From assembly GCA_036504075.1 (NCBI GenBank), contig DASXVX010000045.1, forward strand, positions 1-51,095: a stretch of DNA of 51,095 nucleotides, written 5' to 3'. Origin of the DNA: DASXVX01 sp036504075 (GTDB taxonomy: Bacteria > Bacillota > Sulfobacillia > Symbiobacteriales > Symbiobacteriaceae). Under the pieces are notes generated by a model. That model did not search any database and was not told the DNA's origin. It worked only from the letters and a program-made list of their open reading frames with translations. This document shows, piece after piece, positions 35,335-43,766 of this stretch (its first letter is position 1; each line of letters opens with the position of its first letter). Made by a program: the position numbers and the translations under genes.

Positions 35335-36090
35335 GTGCTCGTGCAACTTCTGGACAAGTGGTACATTTTCCTCAGCCAGGGGAGCCGGGTGCTCAGTGAG
35401 CCGGTGCAGGCGCTCATGGCCGGTCAGAACCTGCCCGGACTGACGGCCCTGCTGCTGGGCCTCCTGGGTGGGCTGGCGCCTTGCCAGGTGACCGCCAACG
35501 CCGGGGCCATCGCCTACGTGACCCAGGCCAGCCAGGCGAAACGGCCGCTCTGGCCGAGCGTGGGGGCGTTTTTGGGCGGAAAGGCCGCCGTCTACCTGGT
35601 GCTGGGGTTCCTGGCCGCCATGCTGGGCCTGACGGTCCCGACCCCGGTGCTGGCGTTCATGCGCCGGCTCATGGGGCCGATGATGATGCTCATGGGACTC
35701 TACTTTGCCGGCGTGCTGCGCCTGAGCGGCGGCATGAGTGCGAGCATGACGGAATGGCTCACGGCGTGCATGCCCAGGCGAATTCCGCCGGCGTTCTGGC
35801 TGGGGTTTGCGTTTTCCCTGGCCTTTTGCCCGACCATGGCCGTGATTTTCTTTGGCGGGCTGGTGCCGCTGGTGGCTTCGGAGCAGGGTGGCATGCTCCT
35901 GCCGCTGCTCTTCGCCGTGGGCACGGCGGTGCCGGTCATCCTCTGGGCGACGGCGCTGTCGGCCGGGCGGGAGGCTTCTCGGCGCTGGATTAGAAGCGTC
36001 CGGAGCTGGGACCGGTATGTCCGTCTGGGTGTGGCCGTGCTGCTGCTGGCGCTGGGATTGAACGACACGCTGCTCTACTGGTTCACCTAG
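35335..36090 (+). CDS. CcdA/DsbD-like thiol-transfer membrane protein
   Basis: 251 residues with six or seven membrane helices. The pair of helix-embedded Cys typical of CcdA/DsbD is present, in GGLAPCQVTANAGAIAYV and FSLAFCPTMAVIFFGGLVPL. Members carry reducing equivalents across the membrane to periplasmic thioredoxin-like partners. GTG 35335 is selected because AAGGAGACAG precedes it; upstream in-frame codons lie in AT-rich non-coding sequence. The upstream region holds the imperfect dyad GCCTAATA/TATCAGGC. No Trx partner gene is adjacent. Confidence 0.8.
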   Translation: MLVQLLDKWYIFLSQGSRVLSEPVQALMAGQNLPGLTALLLGLLGGLAPCQVTANAGAIAYVTQASQAKRPLWPSVGAFLGGKAAVYLVLGFLAAMLGLTVPTPVLAFMRRLMGPMMMLMGLYFAGVLRLSGGMSASMTEWLTACMPRRIPPAFWLGFAFSLAFCPTMAVIFFGGLVPLVASEQGGMLLPLLFAVGTAVPVILWATALSAGREASRRWIRSVRSWDRYVRLGVAVLLLALGLNDTLLYWFT

Positions 36091-36104
36091 GGTCGCCATC
36101 AAAA

Positions 36105-36134
36105 AAGGACCCACGCGCGTGCGCGTGGGTCCTT
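36105..36134. terminator. bidirectional terminator
   Basis: AAGGACCCACGC/GCGTGGGTCCTT stem between converging genes; A6 on the left gives a U-tract for the minus strand, CTTCTCTGTT on the right for the plus strand. Confidence 0.85.
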
Positions 36135-36149
36135 CTCTGTTCCCGGCGA

Positions 36150-36539
36150 TTACGCTTCCCGCTCCACCATGACCGTGTAGTCCATCGCCAGGACGACGAC
36201 GGCGCCGATGGCGGTCAGAATCGGGATGATGACCGTAACAGCCAGCAGGCCGTTGACCGGCAGGTTCAGCAGTTCGGTGCCTTTATCGTCCTTGACCATA
36301 ATGCGGTTGATGTTGCCTTCGTGCAGGAGCCGCTTCACGGTCTCAATCAGGTCCTTGCCGGTGACCTTCAGTTCCTCGTACACGCCATGCGCTTTGGGGG
36401 CCTCTTCAGCCTCCAGCTTGACGGCGGCGTCGACGATGTTCCAGTTCGTCGCCTCCAGGGCCGCACGGGCCTCAGCATAGCCGATATGGAACCGGGCCCG
36501 CAGAATATCGATTTTATCCAGTTGCTCGCGGTCTTCCAC
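36150..36539 (-). CDS. DUF4342 protein with UBA-like N-terminus
   Basis: 129 residues. A UBA-like three-helix motif (ILRARFHIGYAEARAALEA) is followed by the DUF4342 domain (GVYEELKVTGKDLIETVKRL; GNINRIMVKDDKGTELLNLP) with a hydrophobic helix pair at the end (LLAVTVIIPILTAIGAVVVLAM). The function is unknown. GTG 36539 is used, with GGAGGAGTTTCC upstream; ATG 36569 is possible. Confidence 0.78.
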   Translation of the reverse strand: MEDREQLDKIDILRARFHIGYAEARAALEATNWNIVDAAVKLEAEEAPKAHGVYEELKVTGKDLIETVKRLLHEGNINRIMVKDDKGTELLNLPVNGLLAVTVIIPILTAIGAVVVLAMDYTVMVEREA

Positions 36540-36642
36540 GGAAACTCCTCCTCCCAGAGATTCACCCATCGCGTAGTCTCTCCATTCAATTAGAGTCTGC
36601 GCCTGCCGCCGCAGGTTCGCGGCCGGCGCCGTAAATTGCAGC

Positions 36643-36670
36643 AGCACCCGGGCCGTTTGGCCCGGGTGCT
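36643..36670. terminator. terminator after the SLH-protein gene
   Basis: AGCACCCGGGCC GTTT GGCCCGGGTGCT, a perfect 12-bp stem, 12 bases past the SLH gene stop on the minus strand. The U-tract is better on the plus strand (TTTTC). Confidence 0.65.
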
Positions 36671-36681
36671 TTTCGAGCAAC

Positions 36682-38838
36682 TCAGTGATTCGCAGCCCCC
36701 GCCGCTACAGACCCGTTCAGAGCCAGGCGGCCCAGGGCCATCGCGACTTCGCCCCGTAGGGCCGGCTGGCCGGCCTCAATCCGCTGCCCGTCACGCTCGG
36801 AGAGGAGGTCCACCTTGAGGCCGATAAAGACGCTGGGTTTGGCCCATTCCGGAACGTCTTTCCAGTCCGGGTTGAACAAGATCTTCCCGGTTACCGACGT
36901 CAGCATCTCCGGCACGTTGAGAGCCCGCAGGACCATGACCATCAGCTCGCCCCGGCTCACCGGGTCACCGGGCCGGAAAACGGGGCCCTTGGGCCCGCTG
37001 GAACCCTTGACGATGCCAGCCTGGTAGACCGCCTCGACATACGGGGCAAACCAGTCGGTGGCCTTCACATCGGTGAAAGCGCCCGAGTAAGGCTTGGCGA
37101 CGTCCAGCCCGGCCACGATCGCCAGCATTTTCGCCAGTTCAGCCCGGGAGACGTTGCCGGCAGGCTTGAAGGTCCCGCCCGGGTAGCCCAGGGCGATATG
37201 CTGGTCGTGCAGCAACTCCGCGGCCCAGTGGGCCGGGTCGGTGTCTGGTACGTCGGTGAAGCTGGCCTGGTTGTCCACCACGAAGGGGAAGTTGGCGATG
37301 GCGGTAAAGCCCACCGGGTTGCTGGACCGGAACGCCAGCGTGTGCAGTCCTTCCGGCAGCGGCCGGGTGTCGATGTCCACCGTGCTGTCCGGCTTGGTGA
37401 TCGCGACGGGGGTGCTGCCGTCGACGGCCCAGTCGGCGGCCGACGGCCGGGAACTCTTGGGCGCCAGCAGGGCCGGAACGCTGGCCGTGAGGCGCACGGA
37501 GAGCGGCAGGTTGGTCGTCATGCGGCTCAGGGGAATGGTGTAGGCGGTGGCGCCTTTCATATCGACCGTGTATTCGCTGTCGGGCTGGATAAACAGCGCC
37601 TTGACCGAGAGCACGTATTTGCCGCCGGGCAGGTCCAGTTGAAGCGCCTGGGAGTTCGGGTTGACCCGGGCGGAACCCAGGGTTTTGCCTTGCAGGTCCT
37701 GGACGGCCAGCCGGTAGTAGCCCACCAGGTTGGCGTTGAGGCGGAAGGCGGTGAGGCCGCCGGCCACGGCAATGATGTACTGGTGTTCTTCGCCGGGAGT
37801 CGTCGTTTGCTTCAAGGTGCTGGTTACCGTGTTGGCGACGGTCGTCTGGGCGGTAGTCTGGAGGATGTGCCGGTGCTCGTCTTCAACCTCCAGCAGCACC
37901 TGGTAGGTGCCGTCTTTCGCCTTGGTGGTGTTCCAGACCGGTGTCTGGGGCGCACCGCCCTGCCCGGTGGCGATGGACCCGTTGGAACTGTTCTCGGACA
38001 GGCCGATGTAACTGAGCCGCCAGATGGAGACCAGGCCGTTGAAAGCGAGGTCAATGGGTAGCTGGTTGCTGATAATGGCCGGTACCGTCAGCTTGGCCGC
38101 AGCGGTGCCCGGTTCAGTCTGCGGCAGGACAGCGCGGTTGTCCACGGTGACCGTTGCCGTGGTGTACTGCCGGTGGTAGTTGCTGTCCCGCACTTCCAGC
38201 CGCAGCGTATAGACACCGTTGTTCACGTCGCGGGTGTACCAGTGAAAGGTATCCGCCCGGAGGCCGCTGCCGTACAGCTTGGTCCACTGGTTGGTCCCGA
38301 GGCTGGCGGCGGGCTGCTTGGTGAGGGTCCAGTCCACAGCGCCCGGGTCCACCTTCACGTTCACTGCGACGGTCCCGGTGGCCGAAGGCTGCACGGTAAT
38401 GGTGCCGAAGGCCGTGCCGGGTTCAGTCGAAGGCACGCCCCAGCGGTTGTCCACGAGCACGGTCCGGACGGCCGCCTCCGTGCCCTTGGTATCGAGCGGC
38501 GCGTAGGTCATCAGCCGAATCGTCCAGTAGCCGTCGGTGACTTTGTCCGTCTCCCACTCATACTTGATGCTGTTGCCCTGGTCTTTGACGCGCACACGCA
38601 CCAGCGTCTGCTGGGTGGGGTAGTCCCCGGGCCGGCCCATCTGCGCGGTCAGGGTAAAGCTGTCGACGCCCACGGTGGGCACTGTCGCCCGGATTTCGAT
38701 TACGCCGGTCACCGTGTCATGCCCGGGGGCAAGCTCGAAGGCGACGCCGGCAACATCCGCCTGCACCGGCGGGGTCAGGGAGAGCATCAGCCCCAGAAAG
38801 GCCAGAACGGCCAGGAAGACTCGCCACACTTTACGCAT
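36682..38838 (-). CDS. S-layer-homology (SLH) surface protein with Ig-like repeats
   Basis: 718 residues. A signal peptide (RKVWRVFLAVLAFLGLMLSL) is followed by at least three Ig/bacterial Ig-like segments (about 30-280; two end in RAVLVDN- or VTVDNR-like strands followed by a TEPGTA motif), a pre-peptidase-like segment (about 350-430), and three SLH motifs at the C-terminus (ASFTDVPDTDPAHWAAELL; GAFTDVKATDWFAPYVEAVY; DVPEWAKPSVFIGLKVDL). SLH domains bind pyruvylated cell-wall polymer. It is probably a structural cell-surface protein. GGGTGG precedes ATG 38838. Confidence 0.88.
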   Translation of the reverse strand: MRKVWRVFLAVLAFLGLMLSLTPPVQADVAGVAFELAPGHDTVTGVIEIRATVPTVGVDSFTLTAQMGRPGDYPTQQTLVRVRVKDQGNSIKYEWETDKVTDGYWTIRLMTYAPLDTKGTEAAVRTVLVDNRWGVPSTEPGTAFGTITVQPSATGTVAVNVKVDPGAVDWTLTKQPAASLGTNQWTKLYGSGLRADTFHWYTRDVNNGVYTLRLEVRDSNYHRQYTTATVTVDNRAVLPQTEPGTAAAKLTVPAIISNQLPIDLAFNGLVSIWRLSYIGLSENSSNGSIATGQGGAPQTPVWNTTKAKDGTYQVLLEVEDEHRHILQTTAQTTVANTVTSTLKQTTTPGEEHQYIIAVAGGLTAFRLNANLVGYYRLAVQDLQGKTLGSARVNPNSQALQLDLPGGKYVLSVKALFIQPDSEYTVDMKGATAYTIPLSRMTTNLPLSVRLTASVPALLAPKSSRPSAADWAVDGSTPVAITKPDSTVDIDTRPLPEGLHTLAFRSSNPVGFTAIANFPFVVDNQASFTDVPDTDPAHWAAELLHDQHIALGYPGGTFKPAGNVSRAELAKMLAIVAGLDVAKPYSGAFTDVKATDWFAPYVEAVYQAGIVKGSSGPKGPVFRPGDPVSRGELMVMVLRALNVPEMLTSVTGKILFNPDWKDVPEWAKPSVFIGLKVDLLSERDGQRIEAGQPALRGEVAMALGRLALNGSVAAGAANH

Positions 38839-38991
38839 ACGCACCACCCTATCAAGCCAACACGGCCGTCTCTCTTTCATTTTATCTGACGGAGAAAGAC
38901 CTTCCATGATATAGGCGGTTCATTCCGCGGGCCAGGGCGTGGGACTACAGCCTCATTTCGCGAAACGACCGCCACCCCCGGGGGCGGTGAT

Positions 38992-39813
38992 TCAGGCCCG
39001 CCCCCAGGCGTCGTAGACCGCCAGAGAGACTTTCGGCAGCAGCAGGGCCGCCTCGTTGTCGAGCTTGAAGCTGTCGTCGGCGCAACGGCGGCTGTACATG
39101 GCCAGCACGTAGGTCGCCCGCGGCGCCCACAGCGCTGCCACGTCGTGCCGGTCCCGCCGGTTCCAGCCGGACTTGGCGGCGATGCGCACCCGGACTCGCT
39201 CCGGGGGCAACTCCTCGTCCCACTCGTCCAGGTACCGGGTGGTCAGGTGGTGGTACAACTGGTGCGACATTGTATTCAGGATCGCCTGGCATGCTGCCGG
39301 GGTCAGAATCTGCTCCGTGACCAGCAACTCCAGCAGGCGAATCATGTCCTGGGGCGTCGTCTGGCCCAGGGGCAGATTGCCGCCGGGAATGCCGATGTAC
39401 CGGTGGAGCCGGGTGTTGTTCATGCCGTAGGCGTTGAGCATGTCGTTGACGTTCCGGACGCCGACCCGTTTGATCAGCAGGTTGGTGGCGGTGTTGTCGC
39501 TGAGCGTGATCATGAGGTGAGCCAGGTCCCGCACCGGGTAGCGGTAGCCGGGCGTGAAGCCGTCCATGACCCCGCCGTCGGGCACGGCGAGTTCGGGGTC
39601 GAGCGGGAGCGTATCGTCGAGCGAGAGCGAGCCGGCTACGAGCTGCCGGTAGACTTCGACCAGCACGGGCAGCTTGATGGTGGAAGCCGGGTGGAAGATG
39701 GTCTGCGCGTGAAAGCCAAACTCTTCGCCGGTGGTCAGGTTCTTGGCGGCCACGCCCAGCTCGCCGGAGAAGGAACCAGCGAAGGTGGCGATTGCTTCAG
39801 CCAGTTGTGTCAT
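38992..39813 (-). CDS. class A beta-lactamase-fold serine hydrolase without signal peptide
   Basis: 273 residues. The serine active-site triad of the penicillin-binding/beta-lactamase fold is present: Ser44-x2-Lys47 (HPASTIKLP), Ser105-Asp-Asn (LSDNTATN) and Lys214-Ser-Gly (AAKSGWNRRD). I see no signal peptide and no ExxLN omega-loop motif carrying the deacylating Glu166 of true class A beta-lactamases. It is more likely an esterase or peptidase-like hydrolase than a resistance enzyme. Confidence 0.8.
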   Translation of the reverse strand: MTQLAEAIATFAGSFSGELGVAAKNLTTGEEFGFHAQTIFHPASTIKLPVLVEVYRQLVAGSLSLDDTLPLDPELAVPDGGVMDGFTPGYRYPVRDLAHLMITLSDNTATNLLIKRVGVRNVNDMLNAYGMNNTRLHRYIGIPGGNLPLGQTTPQDMIRLLELLVTEQILTPAACQAILNTMSHQLYHHLTTRYLDEWDEELPPERVRVRIAAKSGWNRRDRHDVAALWAPRATYVLAMYSRRCADDSFKLDNEAALLLPKVSLAVYDAWGRA

Positions 39814-39966
39814 TTGAAATCACTTCTTTCTCAGTGGGCTTTGCGCGGCGGGGTAGATGGTTGGGTCTCTCTTAACTGGCCGCGAAATCCGCGGCCATTC
39901 AAAACGCCAGCGAGGTGTGCCAACACTGTTCTGCTGTACTTGGTTTTCCCCCTGCACACCCAAACA

Positions 39967-39995
39967 AAAACCCGGGAGCCAAGCCCCCGGGTTTT
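39967..39995 (-). terminator. terminator of the formate dehydrogenase operon
   Basis: AAAACCCGGG/CCCGGGTTTT stem immediately after the fdhD stop, followed on the minus strand by TTTTTGTTTG. Confidence 0.85.
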
Positions 39996-39997
39996 GC

Positions 39998-40741
39998 TTA
40001 TGCACTTCGAATCAGCCGGAGGCCTTCCGTGTAGATGACCAAGTGCTTTGGGCTCTTGGCATAGCCCACGAGGTCCATGCCCAGGTGCCGGGCCAGCCGG
40101 ACCGCCTGGTCCGTGGCCGCCGTCAGCGACGCACCCACGCCGACCCCTACCCGGCCCAGCTTGCTCGCCGCCTCGTAGGAGATGCGCCCCGACGTGAGCG
40201 CCACCACGTGATCGAAGGGCCACCCCGCCCGCAGGGCGGCGCCGATGGCCTTGTCCAGGGCGTTGTGGCGGCCCACGTCCTCCCGGACGATCAGTTCGCC
40301 CGTACCCACGTGCTTCAGCGCCGCGGCGTGGACCCCGCCGGTCTCGGCGTAGAGCGGCGTGTTGGCCTGCATCTCGCGGACCCAACCAAGGACGGAATCC
40401 AGCGAGACCGTGAGATCGTGCTTCACCGGCTTTAGCTGCAGCGCGTCTTTAAGCGACGAGAACGTAACGCCCTTGCCACAGCCCGCCGTGAGGTATCGCT
40501 TCCGGCCGCCGGCCTCGACTTCGCCCAGACCCGGGGCCAGGTCCACCCAGATGAGGCCCCGGTCTTCATCCACGGACAGCCGCTGGACGTCCGCCATCCC
40601 GTGAATGAGGCCCTCGCCATACAGAAAGCCCAATACCCAGTCATCGAGCTGACTGGGTGTGGACTGCAGTGTCACCAGTTCTTCGTCGTTCAGGTATAGC
40701 GTCACCGGACGCTCCACCGGCATGGCCTGTTCAATCTCCAT
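39998..40741 (-). CDS. fdhD: FdhD, sulfurtransferase for formate dehydrogenase maturation
   Basis: 247 residues. Transfers sulfur from a cysteine desulfurase to the molybdenum or tungsten cofactor of formate dehydrogenase. Motifs: TPSQLDDWVLGFLYGEG, ETGGVHAAAL, GELIVREDVGRHNALDKAIG and LTSGRISYEAASK. In the active loop only Cys88 is present (LTAGCGKGV); the second Cys of the E. coli CxxC is absent. It is the last gene of the operon. Confidence 0.93.
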   Translation of the reverse strand: MEIEQAMPVERPVTLYLNDEELVTLQSTPSQLDDWVLGFLYGEGLIHGMADVQRLSVDEDRGLIWVDLAPGLGEVEAGGRKRYLTAGCGKGVTFSSLKDALQLKPVKHDLTVSLDSVLGWVREMQANTPLYAETGGVHAAALKHVGTGELIVREDVGRHNALDKAIGAALRAGWPFDHVVALTSGRISYEAASKLGRVGVGVGASLTAATDQAVRLARHLGMDLVGYAKSPKHLVIYTEGLRLIRSA

Positions 40742-40763
40742 GAAAGGAGCGGCCCCCTATCGC

Positions 40764-41780
40764 TTACGTGGGAGATGTCGTCAGGCCAATTGTAGCAGAA
40801 AGCGCCTGGCGAAGCACCTGGCCCGGCCGGTCCCGGAAGACCCGCCGGCAGGTGCCCAGGAGGTCGGCCACGCCGATCATCCCGCCCCGCCGTTTGGCCG
40901 GCGGCAATTGCCCTACGATCTGTGCCGCCGCCGGACCCAGGCGCGAGAGCGCAACCGCCTCGCCGTCGGCGAGGAGATGCCCGATGCCTTTGCGGCGGGC
41001 GATTTGCTCCAACGGCTCGGCGACCGCCGGCAGGAGGCCCGCCTCGGCGCATGATTTCGCCAGGGCGGCCAGCCGGGCCGCCGTCGGCCCGTCCAGCCCG
41101 AGGGCGCCCGCCCGCTGGGCCTCCGGCGCCGAATGGCCCGGGCAGGCCAGCGTGCAGCCCGTACAGCGGGACGGCACGCCGGCGTAATCCCGCACGGCCA
41201 GCGCTTTGATCTGCATGCCGCCCAGGGCAGCGGCGACGCCGCTACCTCCGGCGTAATGTTCGGCGTGGGCCAGGGTCGCAAACGGAACCCCGTGCTCGGC
41301 CGCCGGCCCCAGGATCAACGAGGCATAGCCCCGGCCGAGACGGCGCTCCAGCGCCGCCTGGGCCGCCGGCACCTCCAGCCCCTGGAGGTCACCGGCCGGC
41401 AGAACCACCAATTCATCTGCATCCAGGATGAGCGCAGCCGGCGAATCCAGCCGCCCGGTCAGGACGACCGCGTCGTAGCCGGACGATTTCAGCGCCGCGG
41501 CCATCTGGCCGCCCAGGCTGGAGAGCGCCATGCCGCCGCCGCCGGCCCCGGGCGTGGCGCCCATTGCCAGCCGTCCGGCCGGCTGGTCGGACAGCGGGCC
41601 GGACGCCATCGCGAATGCCGGCGTGTCCGCAGGTGTATCCGCCAGGAGCCGGGCGACGAAGCCCGCGCCGCCCACGTAATCCCGCTTCAGTTCCAGCGAC
41701 GTGGAGACGCCGGCGGCCGTACGGGCCGCCAGGTCCACGCAGAGGATCCGATCCGCGTAACGCCATTCCTTGAGCAACAT
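40764..41780 (-). CDS. short aldehyde:ferredoxin oxidoreductase-like Fe-S protein
   Basis: 338 residues against about 600 for AOR. The N-terminal tungstopterin-binding region is recognisable (ADRILCVDL; YVGGAGFVARLL; PLSDQPAGR; LGGQMAAALKSSGYDAVVLTG). A 4Fe-4S ligand set follows in the AOR pattern: Cys206-x2-Cys209-x3-Cys213 and Cys311 in LLGTCRRV. Most of the middle helical domain is shortened. Its place between fdhD and the membrane subunit suggests a role in formate dehydrogenase assembly or electron transfer (inference). There is no frameshift, so it looks like a stable short form. Confidence 0.7.
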   Translation of the reverse strand: MLLKEWRYADRILCVDLAARTAAGVSTSLELKRDYVGGAGFVARLLADTPADTPAFAMASGPLSDQPAGRLAMGATPGAGGGGMALSSLGGQMAAALKSSGYDAVVLTGRLDSPAALILDADELVVLPAGDLQGLEVPAAQAALERRLGRGYASLILGPAAEHGVPFATLAHAEHYAGGSGVAAALGGMQIKALAVRDYAGVPSRCTGCTLACPGHSAPEAQRAGALGLDGPTAARLAALAKSCAEAGLLPAVAEPLEQIARRKGIGHLLADGEAVALSRLGPAAAQIVGQLPPAKRRGGMIGVADLLGTCRRVFRDRPGQVLRQALSATIGLTTSPT

Positions 41781-41795
41781 GGCCGTCCCCGCCTT

Positions 41796-42971
41796 TTAGT
41801 CGTCGGCTGCCGCTTTCAGCGCTTCCGAATGGACCGAATGGACGGCCCGCTCGCCCAGGATGCCCGGCAGCAGTTCCACCATCACGGTGAAGGCGACAAT
41901 GGTACCCGCCGTGAAACCGATGGTAAAGAGCCATTCCATCCAGGTCGGGGTGTAGTGCATGTTCAGGTCCTTGGCCATGCCCGTGAAAGTTACGTTCAGG
42001 CGCAGCATGACCATGCCCACCACGGTGCTCCAGGCAGCGATCTGCTGGGTCGTGCGGCTGTTCCGCAGCTTGGTGGAGGCCAGGATCACCAGCGGCACGA
42101 CGAAGAGCGCCAGCTGTTCCGCCCACCAGAGCAGGGAGGCCGTGGACCCCGTGAAGGCGTTGCCGATGGTGCCCGCCATGACCAGGACGCCGATGCGCCA
42201 GACAAAGGCCACACCCAGGAAGACGGCGACGCCGGCGAGCAACTTGCCCAGGAGCGCCGTCTCGTACTTGGTCTTGTAGTAGGTGGCGGTCAGGCCCTCG
42301 ATCACTACAGCCACACTCAGGCCGGCGGCGACAGCCGTCAGCAGGAAGATGTAGTTCAGCCACGGGTGGTACCAGAGCGGGTCGATCCGCTTGCCCACGA
42401 TCATGAAGAGCGTGCCCAGGCTGGCCTGGTGCATCGAGGAGAGCATGATGCCAAAGAGCACGAAGAACGGCAGGATCTTATGGATGTTGTGCTCAAAGCT
42501 CGCCGCCTTTTGGGAGCCGATCCGCTCGGCCACCCGGGGCAGGTTCTCGAAGAAGAGCACAATCAGGTAGAGCGCCACGCACCAGGCCACTTCGAACAGC
42601 GCCGAGTGAATGTTCCCGCCGAAGATCAGCGGGTTGGCCAGCCGCCACGGCAGGCCGATGTCGAACATGAGCCGGGCGCCCATGGAAATGTAAGCGATGG
42701 CCGCCCAGATGACCGACCGGCGGGCGATTAGCTCGTACCGGGCGTCGTTCAAGAAGTAACGGACGAACGCCATGGTGAAGCCGGCGCCGCCCAACGGCAC
42801 GATTACGACCACGTCGAACGCCTTCCAGAGGCCCCAGGGGGCCGTGTCGTTCAGGCCGGTCGAGGCGCCCAGGCCGTACATCACCCGGTAGCCGATGACG
42901 CCCAGCGTGCCGGCGAACAGGAGGAGGCAGAGGGCCTTGAACCAATTCAGCTTCCACTTACCGAGCTGCAT
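41796..42971 (-). CDS. NrfD/HybB-type membrane subunit of formate dehydrogenase
   Basis: 391 residues with about ten membrane helices (FKALCLLLFAGTLGVIGYRV; APWGLWKAFDVVVIVPLGGAGFTMAFV). It is homologous to HybB/NrfD quinone-reactive subunits and lacks haem-ligating patterns of cytochrome b FdnI. It passes electrons from the Fe-S subunit to menaquinone. The start overlaps the Fe-S gene stop by one base. Confidence 0.9.
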   Translation of the reverse strand: MQLGKWKLNWFKALCLLLFAGTLGVIGYRVMYGLGASTGLNDTAPWGLWKAFDVVVIVPLGGAGFTMAFVRYFLNDARYELIARRSVIWAAIAYISMGARLMFDIGLPWRLANPLIFGGNIHSALFEVAWCVALYLIVLFFENLPRVAERIGSQKAASFEHNIHKILPFFVLFGIMLSSMHQASLGTLFMIVGKRIDPLWYHPWLNYIFLLTAVAAGLSVAVVIEGLTATYYKTKYETALLGKLLAGVAVFLGVAFVWRIGVLVMAGTIGNAFTGSTASLLWWAEQLALFVVPLVILASTKLRNSRTTQQIAAWSTVVGMVMLRLNVTFTGMAKDLNMHYTPTWMEWLFTIGFTAGTIVAFTVMVELLPGILGERAVHSVHSEALKAAADD

Positions 42972-43762
42972 TAGCGACCATCCTCCTTCCGCTGGTCCGC
43001 CTCAATGTCCGTGCGGCGCTTGGAGTAGGCCAGCAGGCCCACCGAAGCGACACCGACGGCACCGAGGAGGAACGGCAGTTGCTTCATGGCCTTCCAGGTG
43101 AAGTTCGGGACCGCCTCGTCGGCAACGTTCGGGTTGAGCGCCGTCAGGTTGAGCGGCACGCCGCTCAAGTACATAACGGCCGTTCCGCCTACTTCATGCT
43201 CGCCGTAGATGTGGTCGAGGTACTTGGTCTTGTTCTTGGCGATGCGGGCCTTGGCCGTCTTGAGCAGCTCTTCCCGGTCGCCGAACAGAATGGCGCCCTG
43301 CGGGCAGGTGGCGGCGCAGGCCGGCTTCATGCCGCTGGAGATGCGGTCGAAGCACATGGTGCACTTCTGCATCTTCGGGAACAGCTTGTCGTACTGATAC
43401 TTCGGCACGTGGAACGGGCAGGCGACCTGGCAGTAGCGGCAGCCGATGCACTTGTCGGCGTCGATGGTGACCGCGCCGTTCTCCTGCTTTTTGATCGCCC
43501 CGGCGATGCAGACGGATTCGCAGGCCGGATGCTCGCAGTGCAGGCACTGCGTCTTGGTGAAGGTGGAGAGCGTTTTCTCCTCGTACGTCGTCGTGTGGAA
43601 TTCGACCAGTGTCCAGGTATACGCCGAGCGGTTCTGGGGGTTGGTGAACTCCTGGTTGTAGGAGGTCTTCTCGGCCGGCAGGTCGTTCCACTGTTTGCAG
43701 GCCACCTGGCAACCACGGCAACCCATGCACTTGGTCAGGTCAATCAGCATGCCCTTGGACAT
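42971..43762 (-). CDS. fdhB: 4Fe-4S ferredoxin-type subunit of formate dehydrogenase
   Basis: 263 residues. Four Cys clusters for four 4Fe-4S centres: CMGCRGCQVACKQW, CLHCEHPACESVC, CIGCRYCQVACPF and CTMCFDRI...CAATCPQGA. A C-terminal membrane helix (LPFLLGAVGVASVGLLAY) anchors it. This is the HybA/FdnH architecture: electrons run from the catalytic subunit to the NrfD-like subunit. Confidence 0.94.
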   Translation of the reverse strand: MSKGMLIDLTKCMGCRGCQVACKQWNDLPAEKTSYNQEFTNPQNRSAYTWTLVEFHTTTYEEKTLSTFTKTQCLHCEHPACESVCIAGAIKKQENGAVTIDADKCIGCRYCQVACPFHVPKYQYDKLFPKMQKCTMCFDRISSGMKPACAATCPQGAILFGDREELLKTAKARIAKNKTKYLDHIYGEHEVGGTAVMYLSGVPLNLTALNPNVADEAVPNFTWKAMKQLPFLLGAVGVASVGLLAYSKRRTDIEADQRKEDGR

Positions 43763-43766
43763 GGTC

